From NCBI GenBank assembly GCA_027924585.1, contig BSBM01000319.1, forward strand, positions 6,477,001-6,541,000: a stretch of 64,000 bases of DNA, in the 5' to 3' direction. The stretch is from Larix kaempferi. Lineage: Eukaryota > Streptophyta > Pinopsida > Pinales > Pinaceae. The notes beneath the pieces were generated by a model, which made no database searches, had not been told where the DNA came from, and worked only from the letters and a program-made list of their open reading frames with translations. This document shows positions 1-12,642 of the stretch, in pieces; the first letter of the stretch is position 1, and each line of letters opens with the position of its first letter. Made by a program: the position numbers and the translations under genes.

Positions 1-32
1 CATTAAGGCTAATTACAAGAATTAGCCTTACA
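1..32 (-). repeat. RE1 3' LTR, first 32 bases only
   Basis: Matches the outer end of the 5' LTR at 5667-5698. Begins TGTAAGGC on the minus strand directly after the polypurine tract. Contains the terminal hairpin also present in the 5' LTR (arms 4-14 and 20-30). Confidence 0.9.
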
Positions 33-43
33 TTCTCCCACTT
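33..43 (-). other. RE1 polypurine tract
   Basis: Minus strand reads AAGTGGGAGAA immediately before the TGTAAGG start of the 3' LTR. This is the position and composition of the plus-strand primer of LTR retrotransposons. Confidence 0.85.
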
Positions 44-446
44 GGCACATATGACAACTTAACGTTAGAGTTTAACAAGGTAGACATTAGGCGCGCCATA
101 AATCATATCCATCTTAACTTTCAGTTGGTCATCATAATACTATAATTAAACAACCCACTAATGCGAATCATGGCGGTTCCATATCAATGAGGCAACATAG
201 TCCCTTCCATGTACCACAACACTAGTAACCTGTTTAATACAGTCTATAAACAAGAAGTGTATTCATAAGGTCAAACAATAATGTCCCTTGTCAGAGACTA
301 TTCCTGTCATCATACATTTATTCTCATACATGTACGTACACATTTAACAAATAAGAATTATCAATCAGAAACACCTTTATTAAGATCTCAAAGTGTCAAA
401 TAAAACAAATAACATAATGCAATCCATCACATAAAAGTAGCAACTG

Positions 447-3400
447 TTATGTGCTATGTTCAATACCCATTCTATTGGCATGTTCCTTAAATGTCTTTGG
501 TGGCAATCCTTTTGTCAATGGATATGCAACCATAAGCAGTGTGCTTATGTGTTCAATTGACACTCGTTGTTTTTGAACTTCTTCCTTAACGGCAAGGTAT
601 TTCAATTCCATGTGTTTTGCACCATTAGAATACTTGTCGTTCTTAGAGAAAAATACAGCTGCGGAGTTATCACAATAAATTTTCAGCGGCTTGGCAATAG
701 AGTCGACCACCCCAAGTCCTGAGATAAAATTCCGCAACCACAATCCATAAACCGTGGCCTCAAAGCATGCCAAAAATTCAGCTTCCATAGTGGATGAAGC
801 AGTGATGGTTTGCTTTGCACTTTTCCATGATATTGCCCCTCCAGCTAACAAGAACAAATAGCCAAAAGTGGACTTTCTACTATCAATGCATCCAGCAAAA
901 TCCGAATCTGAGTAGCCAATCACCTCTAGATTATCAGACCTCCTATATGTGAGCATGTGATCTTGTGTTCCCTGCAAGTACCTCATCACTTTCTTTGCAG
1001 CTTTCCAGTGATCCAATCCAGGATTAATTTGGTATCTTCCCAACATACCAACTGCAAAACTGATGTCTGGTCTAGTGCAAGTCTGTGCATACATTAGGCT
1101 TCCTACTGCAGAAACATAAGGAATCCCTTCCATCTGTTTTCGTTCCCATTCATTCTGCGGACATTGTATAAGGCTGAATTTATCCTCTTTCTGAATAGGG
1201 GCATTACCAGCTGAACATTTCTCCATTCCGAAACTCTCTAGAACTCTTTCGATGTAGGCTTTCTGAGACAATCCTAACAATCCTCATGATCGATCCTGGA
1301 AGATTTCAATTCCTATCACGTAAGATGCCTCACCCATATTTTTCATTTCAAAATTCATAGAGAGAAACTTCTTGGTTTCGTGTAATAAACCAGGATCACC
1401 GGTGGCAAGCAATATGTCATCAACATACAAAATCAGAAATATAAACTTACTCCCACTAACCTTCAGATATATACACCGATCAATAGTGTTTTCCTTAAAT
1501 CCAAAGGAAGTAATGGTATTATGGAACTTAAGATACCATTGTCGGGAAGCTTGTTTAAGTCCATATATGGATTTCTTAAGTTTGCAAGCTAGGTGTTCTT
1601 TTCCCTTAAAGGAGAAACCTTCAGGTTGATCCATATAGACTTCTTCCTCTAAACTCCCATTCAGAAAAGCAGTTTTCACATCCATTTGGTGCAACTCCAA
1701 ATCATAATGAGCTACCAATGCCATAATGATTCTAAGTGAGTCCTTCTTGGATACATGAGAGAAGGTCTCTTTATAATCTATGCCTCCTTTCTGAGTGAAA
1801 CCTTTGGCCACAAGTCTAGCTTTATGTCATTCGATATTGCCCTTAGAGTCACACTTGGTCTTAAAGACCCATTTGCAACCAATTTTCTTGTATCCTTCGG
1901 GCAATACAACGAGATCCCAGACTTCATTCTGGTCCACTGATTTCAATTCATCATTCATGGCATCAATCCATTTAGCAGAATCATTTCTTTCTATGGCTTG
2001 TGAAAATGAAACCGGATCCTTACACGTCCCTATATCAAAATCATATTCTTGTAGATAAACCACATAATCATCCGAAATAGCAGACCTCCTTTCCCTTTGA
2101 GATCTCCTTAATGCTACTTGTTGTGGTACTTACACCATCGGTTCATTGGTGACAGTCTCATTATGGAGTGGTGGTTCATTAATTTATTGTTCAATGTTGT
2201 CAGGTTGTTCAACAACGGTAGGAACAACAATTTCCTTTGAAACCATAGGTACAGGGACTTGTACCCTGACTTCTCGGATAACCATATTTTGTGTTTTATC
2301 ACTCCCACTGACTTCACCATTTTCAATGAATCTGGCATTACCGGTCTCAACAATTCTTGTACTGTGATTAGGACAGTAAAACCGATACCCTTTGGATTTT
2401 TTAGGATAACCAATAAAGTAACCATTGATCGTTCTAAAATCCAATTTCTTTTCATGCGGACTATACACTCTAACCTCTGCAGGACAGCCCCAAACATGCA
2501 GGTGTCTTAAACTTGGTTTCCTTCCTATCCACAGTTCAAAAGGGGTCTTTGGAACTGACTTACTAGGAACCCGATTCAATAAGTATATAGCGGTCTTAAG
2601 AGCATGCATCCACAACGTCATGGGTAATGTTGAATTACTTAACATACTCCTAACCATATCCATTAAAGTACGATTACACCTTTCAGCTACACCATTCTGC
2701 TGTGGCGTTCCAGGCATAGTATACTGTGCACATATGCCACGCTTTTCAAGGAGTTGAGCAAATGGGCCAGGGCACTGCCCTAATTCATTATACTTTCCAT
2801 AATATTCACCACCTCTGTCAGATCTGATGATTTTCACCTTTCTGTCTAATTGCCTTTCAACCTCAGTAATGTACACCTCAAGGGCATCCACCGATTGAGA
2901 TTTTTCATGCAACAAATAGATATAACCATAACGTGAGAAATCATCTATAAAGGTAATAAAATACTTTTCTCCACCAAAAGATGGATTGTCAAAAGGGCCA
3001 CAAATGTTTGTATGAATAATCTCAAGAAGCTCTATACTTCTTGTGGCACCCCTTTTGGTGTGTATGGTTTGTTTTCCCTTAATACAATCCACACACACCC
3101 CAAGATTAGAAAAATCTAGGTTCAAGAGAATCCCATCTTTTACTAATCTCAGTAACCTTTCTCTGGAAATATGTCCCAGCCTTTTATGCCACAAATATGA
3201 GGAATTTTCATTCATGAGGCTACATTTAGTATCAACATTATGATGCAGGGTAAGAACAGTTTCAGCAAATTGATCATCAAGTTTTAATTTGTACAAACCA
3301 TCACAAAGAATTCCCGAACCAACAAAAGAGGCGCTCTTAAATAAACTGAAACTTTTATTCCCAAATTTAAAAGAGTAGCCATCAAGATCAAGTCTAGACA

Positions 3401-4514
3401 AGGAAATTAAATTCCTGGAAATAGAAGGAACATAAAAGGTCTGAAACAAATCCAAATGATAACCAGAATATAGAAATAAACGATAAGTCCCAATGGCTTC
3501 AACTAGAGCTTTAATCCGATTTCCCATGAACATAAAGTTTTCATTTGGATTTGTGGTCTGGGTTGTAAAGAATCCCTGCATCGTATTTGAAACATGAGTA
3601 GTAGCCCCAGAGTCAATCCACCAAGTATTAGAAGGAACTTCAGTTAGGTTTGATTCGAAACAAACAGAAATTAAATTCATACCTTTCTTTTCGAACCATT
3701 CCCTACGTTTCGGATAGTCTTTTTGATAGTGTCCCAACTTTTAACAGAAGTGACACTTATCGTTGTTCCTTTCCTTCTGATAAGCCTGAGAACCATGATT
3801 AGGCTCATGTGCATTGGGTGGTACTCGCTTCATACCCTTTCTAGGATTTTTCCCTTTCCTTTCGGCTCCTTGAGTTGTGAGATGAACTGAATGTTGTCCA
3901 TGTTGCTTAAGTCTTGCCTCTTCTTGATTGAGCATACTGGCCAACTCATTCACATTCCACTTATCCTTAATAGTGTTATAGTGAATCTGAAATGGCCCAT
4001 ACTGAGGAGGTAAGGAGTTCAAAATAAATTGCACAAGAAAACACTCCTCCACCTTCATCTCAAGAGTCTTTACATGAGCAGCCACATTTGTCATTTCAAG
4101 AACATGCTCATGCATCCCATGCGTACCATCAAACTTCATGGTGGTAAGTTTAGCCATCAGTGTCCCAGCAAGAGACTTGTCTGCAGTTTGGAAACTCTCT
4201 CCCATAGATTTCAGAAATTCTTTAGCATTGTCAGTTGCAGGAAGAGATGACTTGATGTTGTTTGCTACAATCATCCGCATAAACTTAAGGCTCAATCTGT
4301 TCGATCTTTCCCATGCTTTAAATATAGATTTTTCTTCCACACTGCTTCCATCAGTAATAGCAGCCGGTTTCTCAGATTCAAGTGCTATATCTAGATCCAG
4401 AACACCGAGGTGAAACTGAACCTGTTCTTTGCAATCTGAGAAATTCATTCCATTCAAGATCGGAACAAAACAGGCATGCAAATGTAGCGAAATAGGAACT
4501 GACACTACAATCAT
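447..4514 (-). pseudogene. RE1 gag-pol polyprotein, decayed
   Basis: One frame of about 1,355 codons broken by five stops (3741-3743, 2184-2186, 2130-2132, 1827-1829, 1284-1286) with no frameshift. In order: Gag of the UBN2 type (4514-3741); a zinc knuckle CHFC..GH....Y split by the first stop and with its last Cys changed to Tyr; a retropepsin motif [13 protein letters not shown]-pre-integrase LWHKRLGH; integrase with RSDRGGEY and QQNGVAER; reverse transcriptase with MDVKTAFLNG and YVDD; RNase H with SDSDFAG, MEAEF and CDN. The first integrase catalytic Asp, normally in H-T/S-D-x-CGP, is Asn here (3006-3008). At 1827-1829 and probably 1284-1286 the stop is TGA where the family usually has Arg, consistent with CGA to TGA decay. 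The start is an ATG at 4514 just ahead of the Gag homology. Frame intact, function lost. Confidence 0.93.
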
Positions 4515-5200
4515 AAATTCATGCTCACAATATTAATGCTAAGAGTTATAAATAATTTGACATTTAGTCAACATGAAACACATGGCTAAACAATAATAAA
4601 TAGTATTACCGTGACCTACCTTGGGCTAATCTTATGGTAAACTATTAACAATTATGGTGATTCCCTTTCACCTAATAGGACTAATTGATGAAATATTCAC
4701 AACTAAGTGAGTTTGTTACCTTTGAGTATCCGTACCTACCATAACCGTGTATACCCACCAACCATCCTATTCCAATTAATTAATCCCAAAAGAAAATATG
4801 GTGCACCTTTGGGCCAACCCTAATATCCTTGTGATTAAATAATTGCGATTTGCAAAGTCATTATATTATTATTATTATTTTTAACATCGAGGAAACGAAC
4901 ATTAAATTTCGATAATTTGACTTGATGTCTGCGTGTCATTCCGGTTGAACCACTTTGGTGGCTAGCGAACCGTACCATAATATAGACCTCAAATCAATAT
5001 AATGCCTTTGCATGTATATAACAGTATTTGGTTACACAATTCACGGTAAACCCCGGATCCATTAGATCACCAAGAAACCATTATTCACATCAATCGTAAA
5101 AAGAATTGGGTACAAAATTCATGAATCAATTACCGGATCAATTAAAACAGATAAAATGTCATCAAACATTATGGAAAAAAAATGAAAGTTCTTAATGCAG
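4515..5200 (-). other. RE1 5' leader
   Basis: Lies between the primer-binding site and the gag start. AT-rich, no open frame of note, no tandem structure I can see apart from a short (ATT)n run near 4864-4880. Confidence 0.7.
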
Positions 5201-5212
5201 GCTCTGATACCA
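5201..5212 (-). other. RE1 primer-binding site (initiator tRNA-Met type)
   Basis: Minus strand reads TGGTATCAGAGC, the usual plant site complementary to the 3' end of initiator tRNA-Met, two bases inside the end of the 5' LTR (TTAACA at 5215-5220). Confidence 0.93.
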
Positions 5213-5214
5213 CA

Positions 5215-5698
5215 TGTTAAATCAATTTCTATAAAACAGTAGAAGATGTAAAATTAAGATCTACTATTATTCCCTAGACCTGGAACTATCATGATCTTCA
5301 TGTGTATGACATAAGGCAGAAATTAAATAGTCATTAATCGCTTACCCGGATCCATCAATACAGAAGCCTTTTATCAGTTTATCAGTTTATGGTCTGATCG
5401 CCCCTGCAGTCTTCAAAATGGAAAACGGTTTCCCTCTCTTACCTCTTTACTGATACGTTCCTTTTAGACAAAAGATAGGTATTTTGAAGGATCTTTTATA
5501 GGTAGAGAGAGGACCGGTTTCCTAAAACGATTATACTCCACTTGTCTATCAAAGTAGGAGTCTTGGAGACCACTCCTCTAATTTACCAACAACATTCAAG
5601 ATATCAAAGAATATGGAATCCTCTGAAAACCGTAACTACCTGTCACATGCGTCCCTTCATGTGGGCCATTAAGGCTAATTACAAGAATTAGCCTTACA
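5215..5698 (-). repeat. RE1 5' LTR, 484 bp
   Basis: Minus strand starts TGTAAGG and ends TTAACA next to the primer-binding site. The outer end carries a perfect hairpin with 11-bp arms (5670-5680 and 5686-5696) and a 5-base loop. The partner LTR lies beyond the window start. Confidence 0.9.
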
Positions 5699-5703
5699 TA
5701 TCT

Positions 5704-7091
5704 TTCAACCAAGAGACCATCCCCGAGCTGGAAAATGAATCCACTAAGTAGGAGTTTGCTACAATGAAAATCTTCTTGCTCTTTTATGACTAAAGAGACT
5801 ATAACAATTTCCTAGCCACACCCCACACAGGTGTAGGTCCAAACCCTTCCTTATCCCTATGTACATAATACATATTATTCAATTTACAAACCAGGGATAC
5901 GCCTTTTTCAACGTTTATATTACCATACTAGTATGTATATACCATTTAAGTCCCAAACCAAGGTTACGCCCTTTATGAGTTTGTAATAACACATTACGAT
6001 ATATATATATATCCTTTGAGAATATAACTACAGTTTCCATTCCATAATGAAACCAAACGAAGGCTACACTTCTGTGAGTTCATATTAACACATTTATGGA
6101 TATATGATATCATTTAGGAATATAACTACACATCGTGCAGGAACTGGGACCAAGCTCTACTCGAGATTTCCTCTACCCATTCATCGCACAGTTAATAAAA
6201 TCAATATACAGTTAATCAAAACTCGAGCTTGGGTCGATCCTATCTATGGAGAGATCGCCCATCTTCTGCAATCATTATTCAATGATTAAAACACAGTCAA
6301 CATTTAGCTTGGGTCGATTCTCTCTACGGAGAGATCACCCATCTTCTACAATAATTAAAACATAGTCAACATTTAGCTTGGGTCGATTCTCTCTATGGAG
6401 AGATGGCCCATCTTCTACAATCATTATTCAATAATTAAAACACATTCAACATTTAGCTTGGGTCGATTCTCGCTATGGAGAGATCGCCCATCTTCTACAA
6501 TGATTAAAACACAGTCAGCATTTAGCTTGGGTCAATTATCTATATGGAGAGATCGCCCATCTTCTACAATGATTAAAACACATTCATCATTTAGCTGGGG
6601 TCAATTCTCTTTATGGAGAGATCGCCCATTTTATACAATAATTAAAACACAATCATCATTTAGCTTGGGTCGATTCTCTCTATGGAGAGATCGCCCAGCT
6701 GTTTCCCCAAAAATACAATCCATCTGCTTGAGCTTGGGTCGATCCTCTCCCTTGAGAGATCGCCTAGCTTCTTACTACGTTTTCCAGGATAAAAAATACA
6801 GTCAATATGCTTGAGCTTGGGTTGATCCTCTCCCTTGAGATATCTAAAGTAAAATTCTCATGGCTACCCTGTCATTCACCTTTCTCCCTTCCTCTAGTGG
6901 ATTTGTGCCCTCATCGTTGAATTGCATCATGTCTTCAGTCTCTTAAGGTTAACATTCAAAATTACAATTTAGGAAATAAATATCCCTACTTACAAAGTTC
7001 ACTAGAGGGGCCTTAAGCTCCTTACCAGGAACTGGTACATAGTTACAATTTCAATTATAAAAGAAGACTAGGGGAAAAACAGGGATGTTAC
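5704..7091 (-). repeat. Old LTR remnant hosting RE1
   Basis: The right end, GGGATGTTACA at 7081-7091, looks like an LTR terminus, read on the minus strand as TGTAACATCCC. Near the left, the block around 5704-5735 (pattern ...AGAGACCATCCCCGAGCTGG) resembles 10905-10925, 60975-60995 and 63580-63600, all inside other LTRs of this window. A roughly 90-bp imperfect unit recurs about three times at 5885-6130 (around AAACCAGGGATACGCC, AAACCAAGGTTACGCC and a weaker third copy). The left end is hidden by RE1. No partner copy or target duplication was found. Confidence 0.5.
6228..6845. repeat. Tandem array, 69/80-bp units with an inner hairpin
   Basis: The block CTTGGGTCGAT starts near 6228, 6308, 6377, 6457, 6526, 6595, 6664, 6733 and 6816, so most spacings are 69 or 80 bp. 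The 11-bp difference is the presence or absence of TCATTATTCAA. Each unit contains a near-palindrome (CGATTCTCTC-TATG-GAGAGATCG) that could form a small hairpin. The last two units are more diverged. Open frames running through the array are a by-product of the repeat. Confidence 0.9.
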
Positions 7092-8900
7092 AGTGACATC
7101 TATCATTTCTTTTCCAGTTGAAGCAATGTGCATTATATTTTCAATTTCCTTCATAATCCAAAGCCTTTTTGGCACTCTAAATTTTTTCTCAATCAATGAA
7201 ATCTACACTTATATAGATAACACAGATATCATTAATTGATGGTCACATTATCACCATCACCCACAGTGATGCAGATGTGTTATTTCCTAGCATCCTCTCA
7301 CAAAGTTGGTATTGGGAATTCATATAAGATTACTTATACTTCTAGCACGAAGTGCGGCAGAGAGATCATGGACATGTTTCTTGGCATTATAGGAAAGGAG
7401 GTCACTCCCCTTAAGAAGAAACATAATGTCTGGCTCTTAAATGCATTTGATGAACATGTAACAAATTAACATTAAAAATACTTATAAAATATCATTGCCA
7501 TTCATGTTCATCTTAGTGATCATTCTTTGAGGAAGCATTCATTAATTCATGTGTGTGATGGGTGGTTCCTTCTTGTTTATCCCTCAATTAAGATGGATCT
7601 ATAGTGGTGGTTACTTCGTAATATGGTTATCTTTCATCCACATGTAATGATTCTATGCTACAATGTGATTGTTTTCACACTACAACGTGTCTTTGCACCT
7701 TCAAGGGCAATTGATAGTAATGATAGTAATTATTTCTCACTTGCACTCCTAAAGTATTAACCAATTACAATATTAGTGGACTTGGTGATAATTAATAGAA
7801 TACAAGGATGATGATCATGCAACTATTAACTTTTCTAATGCAATTATTAACTTGGCATGGTCTAGTTAGTCTCAACTCACTATGCACCTAGTGCATTTGC
7901 TAACCAATACATTTACTAGAGTGATTTGTGTACTACGACATTTTTTAATTATGTGATATAGTGGCATTTCAAATGTGATCCCATGCAGTGCACATGTCTC
8001 ATGTGATAATCAAATTAATATGATATTGAATATATAATGAATCACCAATGCTCACTAATTTGTGGTGTTTTCCATTAATAAGAATTTGATTGAGAAATAA
8101 AATGCATAGAACCATTGGATATTCATATTATTTGAGGCAATCTTAATGGAATGAAGAATTCGAAAAGCAATCTAAGAAATCTTAGATTTTAGGAATATCA
8201 AAGGCCTTGAAACCCTAGATGGATCAAAAGTTGGTGGATCAATCTCGAAATCCATTTGAGGGATAGGAGATATGGGTCTCTCTATCTATTAGTGGGGGTT
8301 CTTTAGTGTCCTCCCTGGCAAATAATGTTTCATGCTCATTAGGGGTTATTTTTTCAAATCCCTTCACCAATGTTTTAGAGGCACTCTTTGGTCCCCTTCA
8401 GTTGACATCCTCCACTCACAACGAGGAAAATACATTGGCAATTAGGTTCACGAGGTAGCAATGGGAGTAGGCTTTCCATTGGATGGGAAGGAGGTAGATC
8501 AGGTGGGATAGAAAGGATGCATAAGGTCGGCCTTAATTGTGCACACTCATATTCTAAGCCCAGTTTCACTTGGATCATCTTCATTTTCAAAATCTATAGT
8601 TCCAAACATGGGTTATTTCTTTGCAAAAATTGATGAATGTATTTTTTAGAGTTTCGGTCCCTCAAGCTCTATTTTTCACAGTTTTTTAGGGAAAGGACTT
8701 TTTCTCCTTTTGGATCTAGTATTGGGTCAACTAAGCGTAAGTCCTTTTCTCTTAAAAAAATCTCTCTTGTCCTCTAGTAGCATATTTAAGTTATTTTTAT
8801 GAAGTGTTGGTGTCGAGAGGTTATAGGGCCTTTGTTGGAGTTTTTGGAGAGATGCTAAAAGAAGTTGTGGGTGGAAGCACATATTTTCCTCTTTCTCATT
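7092..8900. other. Unassigned intergenic stretch
   Basis: AT-rich sequence between the LTR remnant and RE2. The longest open frames (77 codons at 7236-7469 on plus, 71 codons at 8375-8590 on minus) show no motif I recognise. No direct repeat with the rest of the window was seen. It may be flanking DNA or a decayed element. Confidence 0.5.
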
Positions 8901-11900
8901 TGTAATTCCCATCAAGGTTCATTAAGCCTTGAATGGGTATTATAATATTTACTTTAATTAAAACCTCCATTTTAACCATTCTAAATGCAAAATTTCAATT
9001 TTTACATAGTAAATAAATCCTATTCATTCAACTTAGCATGACTAACATTTTCTTTATGTGCATATGAGTATAAGAATAATTGAGAAACAAAATACTAATA
9101 TTTTATAAGCATTTTATCTCAAATTACAAGAAAAATACCTTTGATAGATGACATCTTTGGAATAATGAAGAAGGTATGCAGTCATCCTTGAGTTGAGTTG
9201 CTCCCTTGTCCATTTCCCAAGTGGGTTTACACCACCCTCCCAACTAGGAACCTCTCTAGAATCCTAGATCCAATAAACTTTTTGTTTTCTTGGTCATCCG
9301 TGATCGTGACCCAAAAACAATGATACACTTATGTATGACTGTGAATAAGAACACATTCTCTCCTCCCAGTGTTCTTCCAATCCTTCCACCACTTCTCCTT
9401 CTTCCAAAATCATGAGATCCCCTTCCACCTATATCCCTATGTTATTTATTCCAAAAACACCTCCACCGCCTTATTCCAATAAAGTAATATTAAAACAATC
9501 AATAAATTAGTTTTTCCCCAAAATAGCATTTCTAATTTAAGTTAAATTATAATATTCAGGCGCAAAGTGTCTCATTTCATGCGATACTTTTAAATGCAAA
9601 TATGATAGTTCCATTCCATGAAAATTGAATTAATTTAAGTAGTAATATCCTTGGTGCAAGTATTTCATGTGATACCTTTTAAATGCAAATATGACAGTCG
9701 ACCCATTCCATGAAAGTTGATTTAATAATAATAATATGGGTGCAATATATAAATATATATATAACACTTCAATGAAGACATTCAATAATATTCCCTTGAA
9801 GATTCTTAATACTACCTCATACATACGTATGCATAGATATAATATTTCAACAACTCATTCAAATATTAAAAATCTCCATCATTTCAATAGTTCGTGTAAG
9901 TCATATAATTATGCATTTATTTCTATATATATATGCTAATAATTCATTTAATCCCAACCAAAATAATAATGAATATCGTACGAACGACACATACCAATGT
10001 ACTCACATAAGGTGTGTATACATGGCCAACGCACACACTCTTTGCATAGGCACTAATAGTCACATTTAATGCCCCTAATGTATAATTATTACATGCTTGC
10101 AAACAACATAAAAAAGAACAATTTAAACAATGGATCATTCATCATTCATAAATATTCATATAAAAGCATTAAAACTGAATTAGATAAGCATAATGAAGCA
10201 AATCAAGCATAAAATCCTAACGTTTTATAACAATGAATAACATCGCATGATCCCATCATTGGTCCCATCCATTCCAATAAGTACTCCAAACACCTAATCA
10301 CCACTACTTCTATCACCTGACCTCACCATAACGTCATCTACTACAATATGTTGTGGCGCCAGCTATACCTACCTAACCACGTATATAATTTGTAAGTGGA
10401 AGTGTCAACTACATCGACCAATCTTCCCCAATATGAAGCCACCAATAGTCATCTCACATCTAGGGAATCATGCTTAGCATAGTCCTTCCATGACTCCATG
10501 TTTCAGAGGATAAACAGTGGGAAATTCCTCCACCCCTACCCCTCCCTTAATAGTACTAGGGTCAACACCTGTAACATTCCCTTAACCCAATCTAACCATC
10601 GGGAGGGGACATTAACTAACCTGTGGGATTCTAATTTCTCCCCATAACCATAATTACGAATTTTATAACAATTAAATTATGTGTGCAGATGCATAGATGA
10701 AAACTCACAGTGGAAATAAGCTCAGTCCACACACACACAACATGCATTTACAAACATAATCATAACAAGCATTAAATAAAACCATTGCATACTCAAATAC
10801 AAAGAATACTTATCTTTAAACAAAGAAGATCCAAGCAACTGGCTGTGTAAGAGTGATTTTTCCACCCAAGTGTAGGCACTCTATCTAGCATATACTATTT
10901 CTACTGAGAGGCCACCCCCAAGCTGGGCTATAATGCCACCAGGGCGAATGAAACACCTATAGGATTCTCTCTCTCATCCCACAACCTATTATGCTCTATA
11001 TGCTTAGCCAAATGCTCATCTAGAGTTCTACAGATATCTCACTCAATCATCACGACCGTGGAACTCCTTTCAACTTCCCCACACAGCATAAGGAAGGCAT
11101 TCCCCTTCACTAATCCACAGTTCCCTCATGAAATCCAACCATTACAGTGCTTCTAGTGTGTGCAATAAAAGTCCAACTTGATGTATGCTGTCGGGGAACC
11201 TCCTCTAGCATCAATTATGGCTTCTCAAGCATCTACGAGTAGAAAAACTCAATGGGTAAGGGTTCCTAGCATGCCTAATCTCTACGCTCACCTACAACCA
11301 TCTATTTTACCTTCACAATATGCAACTCTGTCTCCAAATTCAAATTAATCGGTTATGCACATTTTGGTAATGGTCATGAACAACAATAGGAAGCTTTATG
11401 TAGTGTAGAAGTTTGCGTGAGAGAACAATGGAATAAGTGTTGATTCCAAGGTTTATGAGATAATGGTGAAAAGACAACTAACATAGCTTCTCACAATAGA
11501 ATAAAGGACTCTTGGCAGTTGACATAAATGTCACAACCCCCATGCCTCAATAACTGCATGAAGTGACTTTTCACACCAACCTCACATATGCATTCAATGA
11601 TTGGTTTTTAGTCAAGAGAAGGTAATTCGCTCATTTAAACCACATGGTAGCAATTAGATGAGTTCTAAGGTTGACACTTGGCTGCAAAGGATTTAGTTTC
11701 CCATAGCCCCCCTTTCCTCTTCCCCTCTGGTGGAATCATAGCCCCTCTAGTGATCTAGTTTACACAACCATCTTGGACCATTTTATTATTTCCCAACACA
11801 ATATTTACATATATTTTGAATTGGCATGATAATCCAACCATATGGTCCAAATAAAAATATATACATCATATGTGCCTAGCCATTCATTAGTCGGTCCTTG

Positions 11901-12627
11901 GACTTGAGCTCTACACTAGGAATCCATACTAGCATATTTACATCATTTACATAATTTGATTAAATACATTCCAAGTCAAAACTGGGGGTATTACAACACC
12001 CTACTTCAACCATATTGTGCCATCACTGTTCTATGAGTCACGTCATCAAAAAACCACTTTGGACAATTTGCGGTTCCTATCAAAACTCATATTCACCCAC
12101 AAGTCATAGAAATATTTGAATTTACAATTAAATCATAAGAAAAATGATATCACATCATTATTGTCTTGATGTCCCAGACATCGTGTTCCCCTTGGCACTT
12201 TAGGAATCTAGCTATCTCATAGCCATTCAACATGTGGGTTAGTTCACCACTAACATAGATCTCATGCATAAACCTATCCCATTTCTTTCATACGACAATC
12301 TATATCACTAAAACAACATTTAAATAATCATGAAGTTCCTTTGTAGCATATGTTGTACTTATTCTACCTCCAAGGTATAAACTAAATTGGCCTCCTCGTA
12401 TCTATATTCCACATTGAATTTGCATGTTCAAATGAAATAACATATTCATCGCCTTTAATAAAGTAAAACGATAAATTTCATTTACTATCCACACATAGAG
12501 GGTCCATATGTTAAAAAAAAATAGTTTTAATCATTCTAACTGAATCCAACATATACTAATAAATTAAAATGCTAAGCTAATTCATATTAGAGTTTAATTT
12601 ACCAAACGTTAAATATGAGGCGTTACA
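8901..12627 (-). repeat. RE2 3' LTR (about 2.3 kb without the solo LTR inside)
   Basis: Minus strand starts TGTAACGCC (ends 12627) after a purine-rich tract and ends GGGAATTACA at 8901. 8901-9045 matches 59308-59454. It contains an internal duplication of about 87 bp (around 9573 and 9660: TTTCATGYGATAC, AAATGCAAATATGA). It is interrupted by a solo LTR at 10570-11995. Confidence 0.72.
10570..11995 (-). mobile_element. Solo LTR, 1426 bp, TSD ACACC
   Basis: Starts TGTAACATTCCC and ends GGGGGTATTACA, complementary-looking ends of an LTR. It is flanked on both sides by ACACC (10565-10569 and 11996-12000), a perfect 5-bp target duplication, and no internal region is present. This is the expected product of LTR-LTR recombination. 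Its 10840-10930 block (CAACTGGCT...CCACCCAAGTGTAGGCA...CCACCCCCAAGCTGGG) resembles 60910-60995 and 63510-63600 in RE8, so the families are related. Orientation is inferred from that similarity. Confidence 0.85.
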
Positions 12628-12642
12628 TACACCCACCCTTCA
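12628..12642 (-). other. RE2 polypurine tract
   Basis: Minus strand reads GAAGGGTGGGTGTA directly before the TGTAACGCC start of the 3' LTR. Confidence 0.6.

Larger units (their letters stand above)
1..5698 (-). mobile_element. RE1: Ty1/copia retrotransposon, truncated by window start
   Basis: Read on the minus strand, the order is 5' LTR (5215-5698), primer-binding site, leader, gag, protease, integrase, reverse transcriptase, RNase H, polypurine tract, start of 3' LTR (1-32). Integrase before reverse transcriptase is the Ty1/copia order. Only the first 32 bases of the 3' LTR are in the window, so the other end and the left target duplication cannot be seen; the right flank is TATCT (5699-5703). 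The leader (4515-5200) and the stretch after pol (44-446) hold no recognisable gene. With a full second LTR the element would be about 6.15 kb. Confidence 0.95.

Noticed and set aside
6395-6814. 139-codon plus-strand frame with a repeated LGRFSLWRDRP motif
   Set aside because: It is the translation of the 69/80-bp array. 69 is a multiple of three, which keeps the frame open.
7236-7469. 77-codon plus-strand frame in the unassigned stretch
   Set aside because: Chance length for AT-rich DNA; no motif, no repeat partner.
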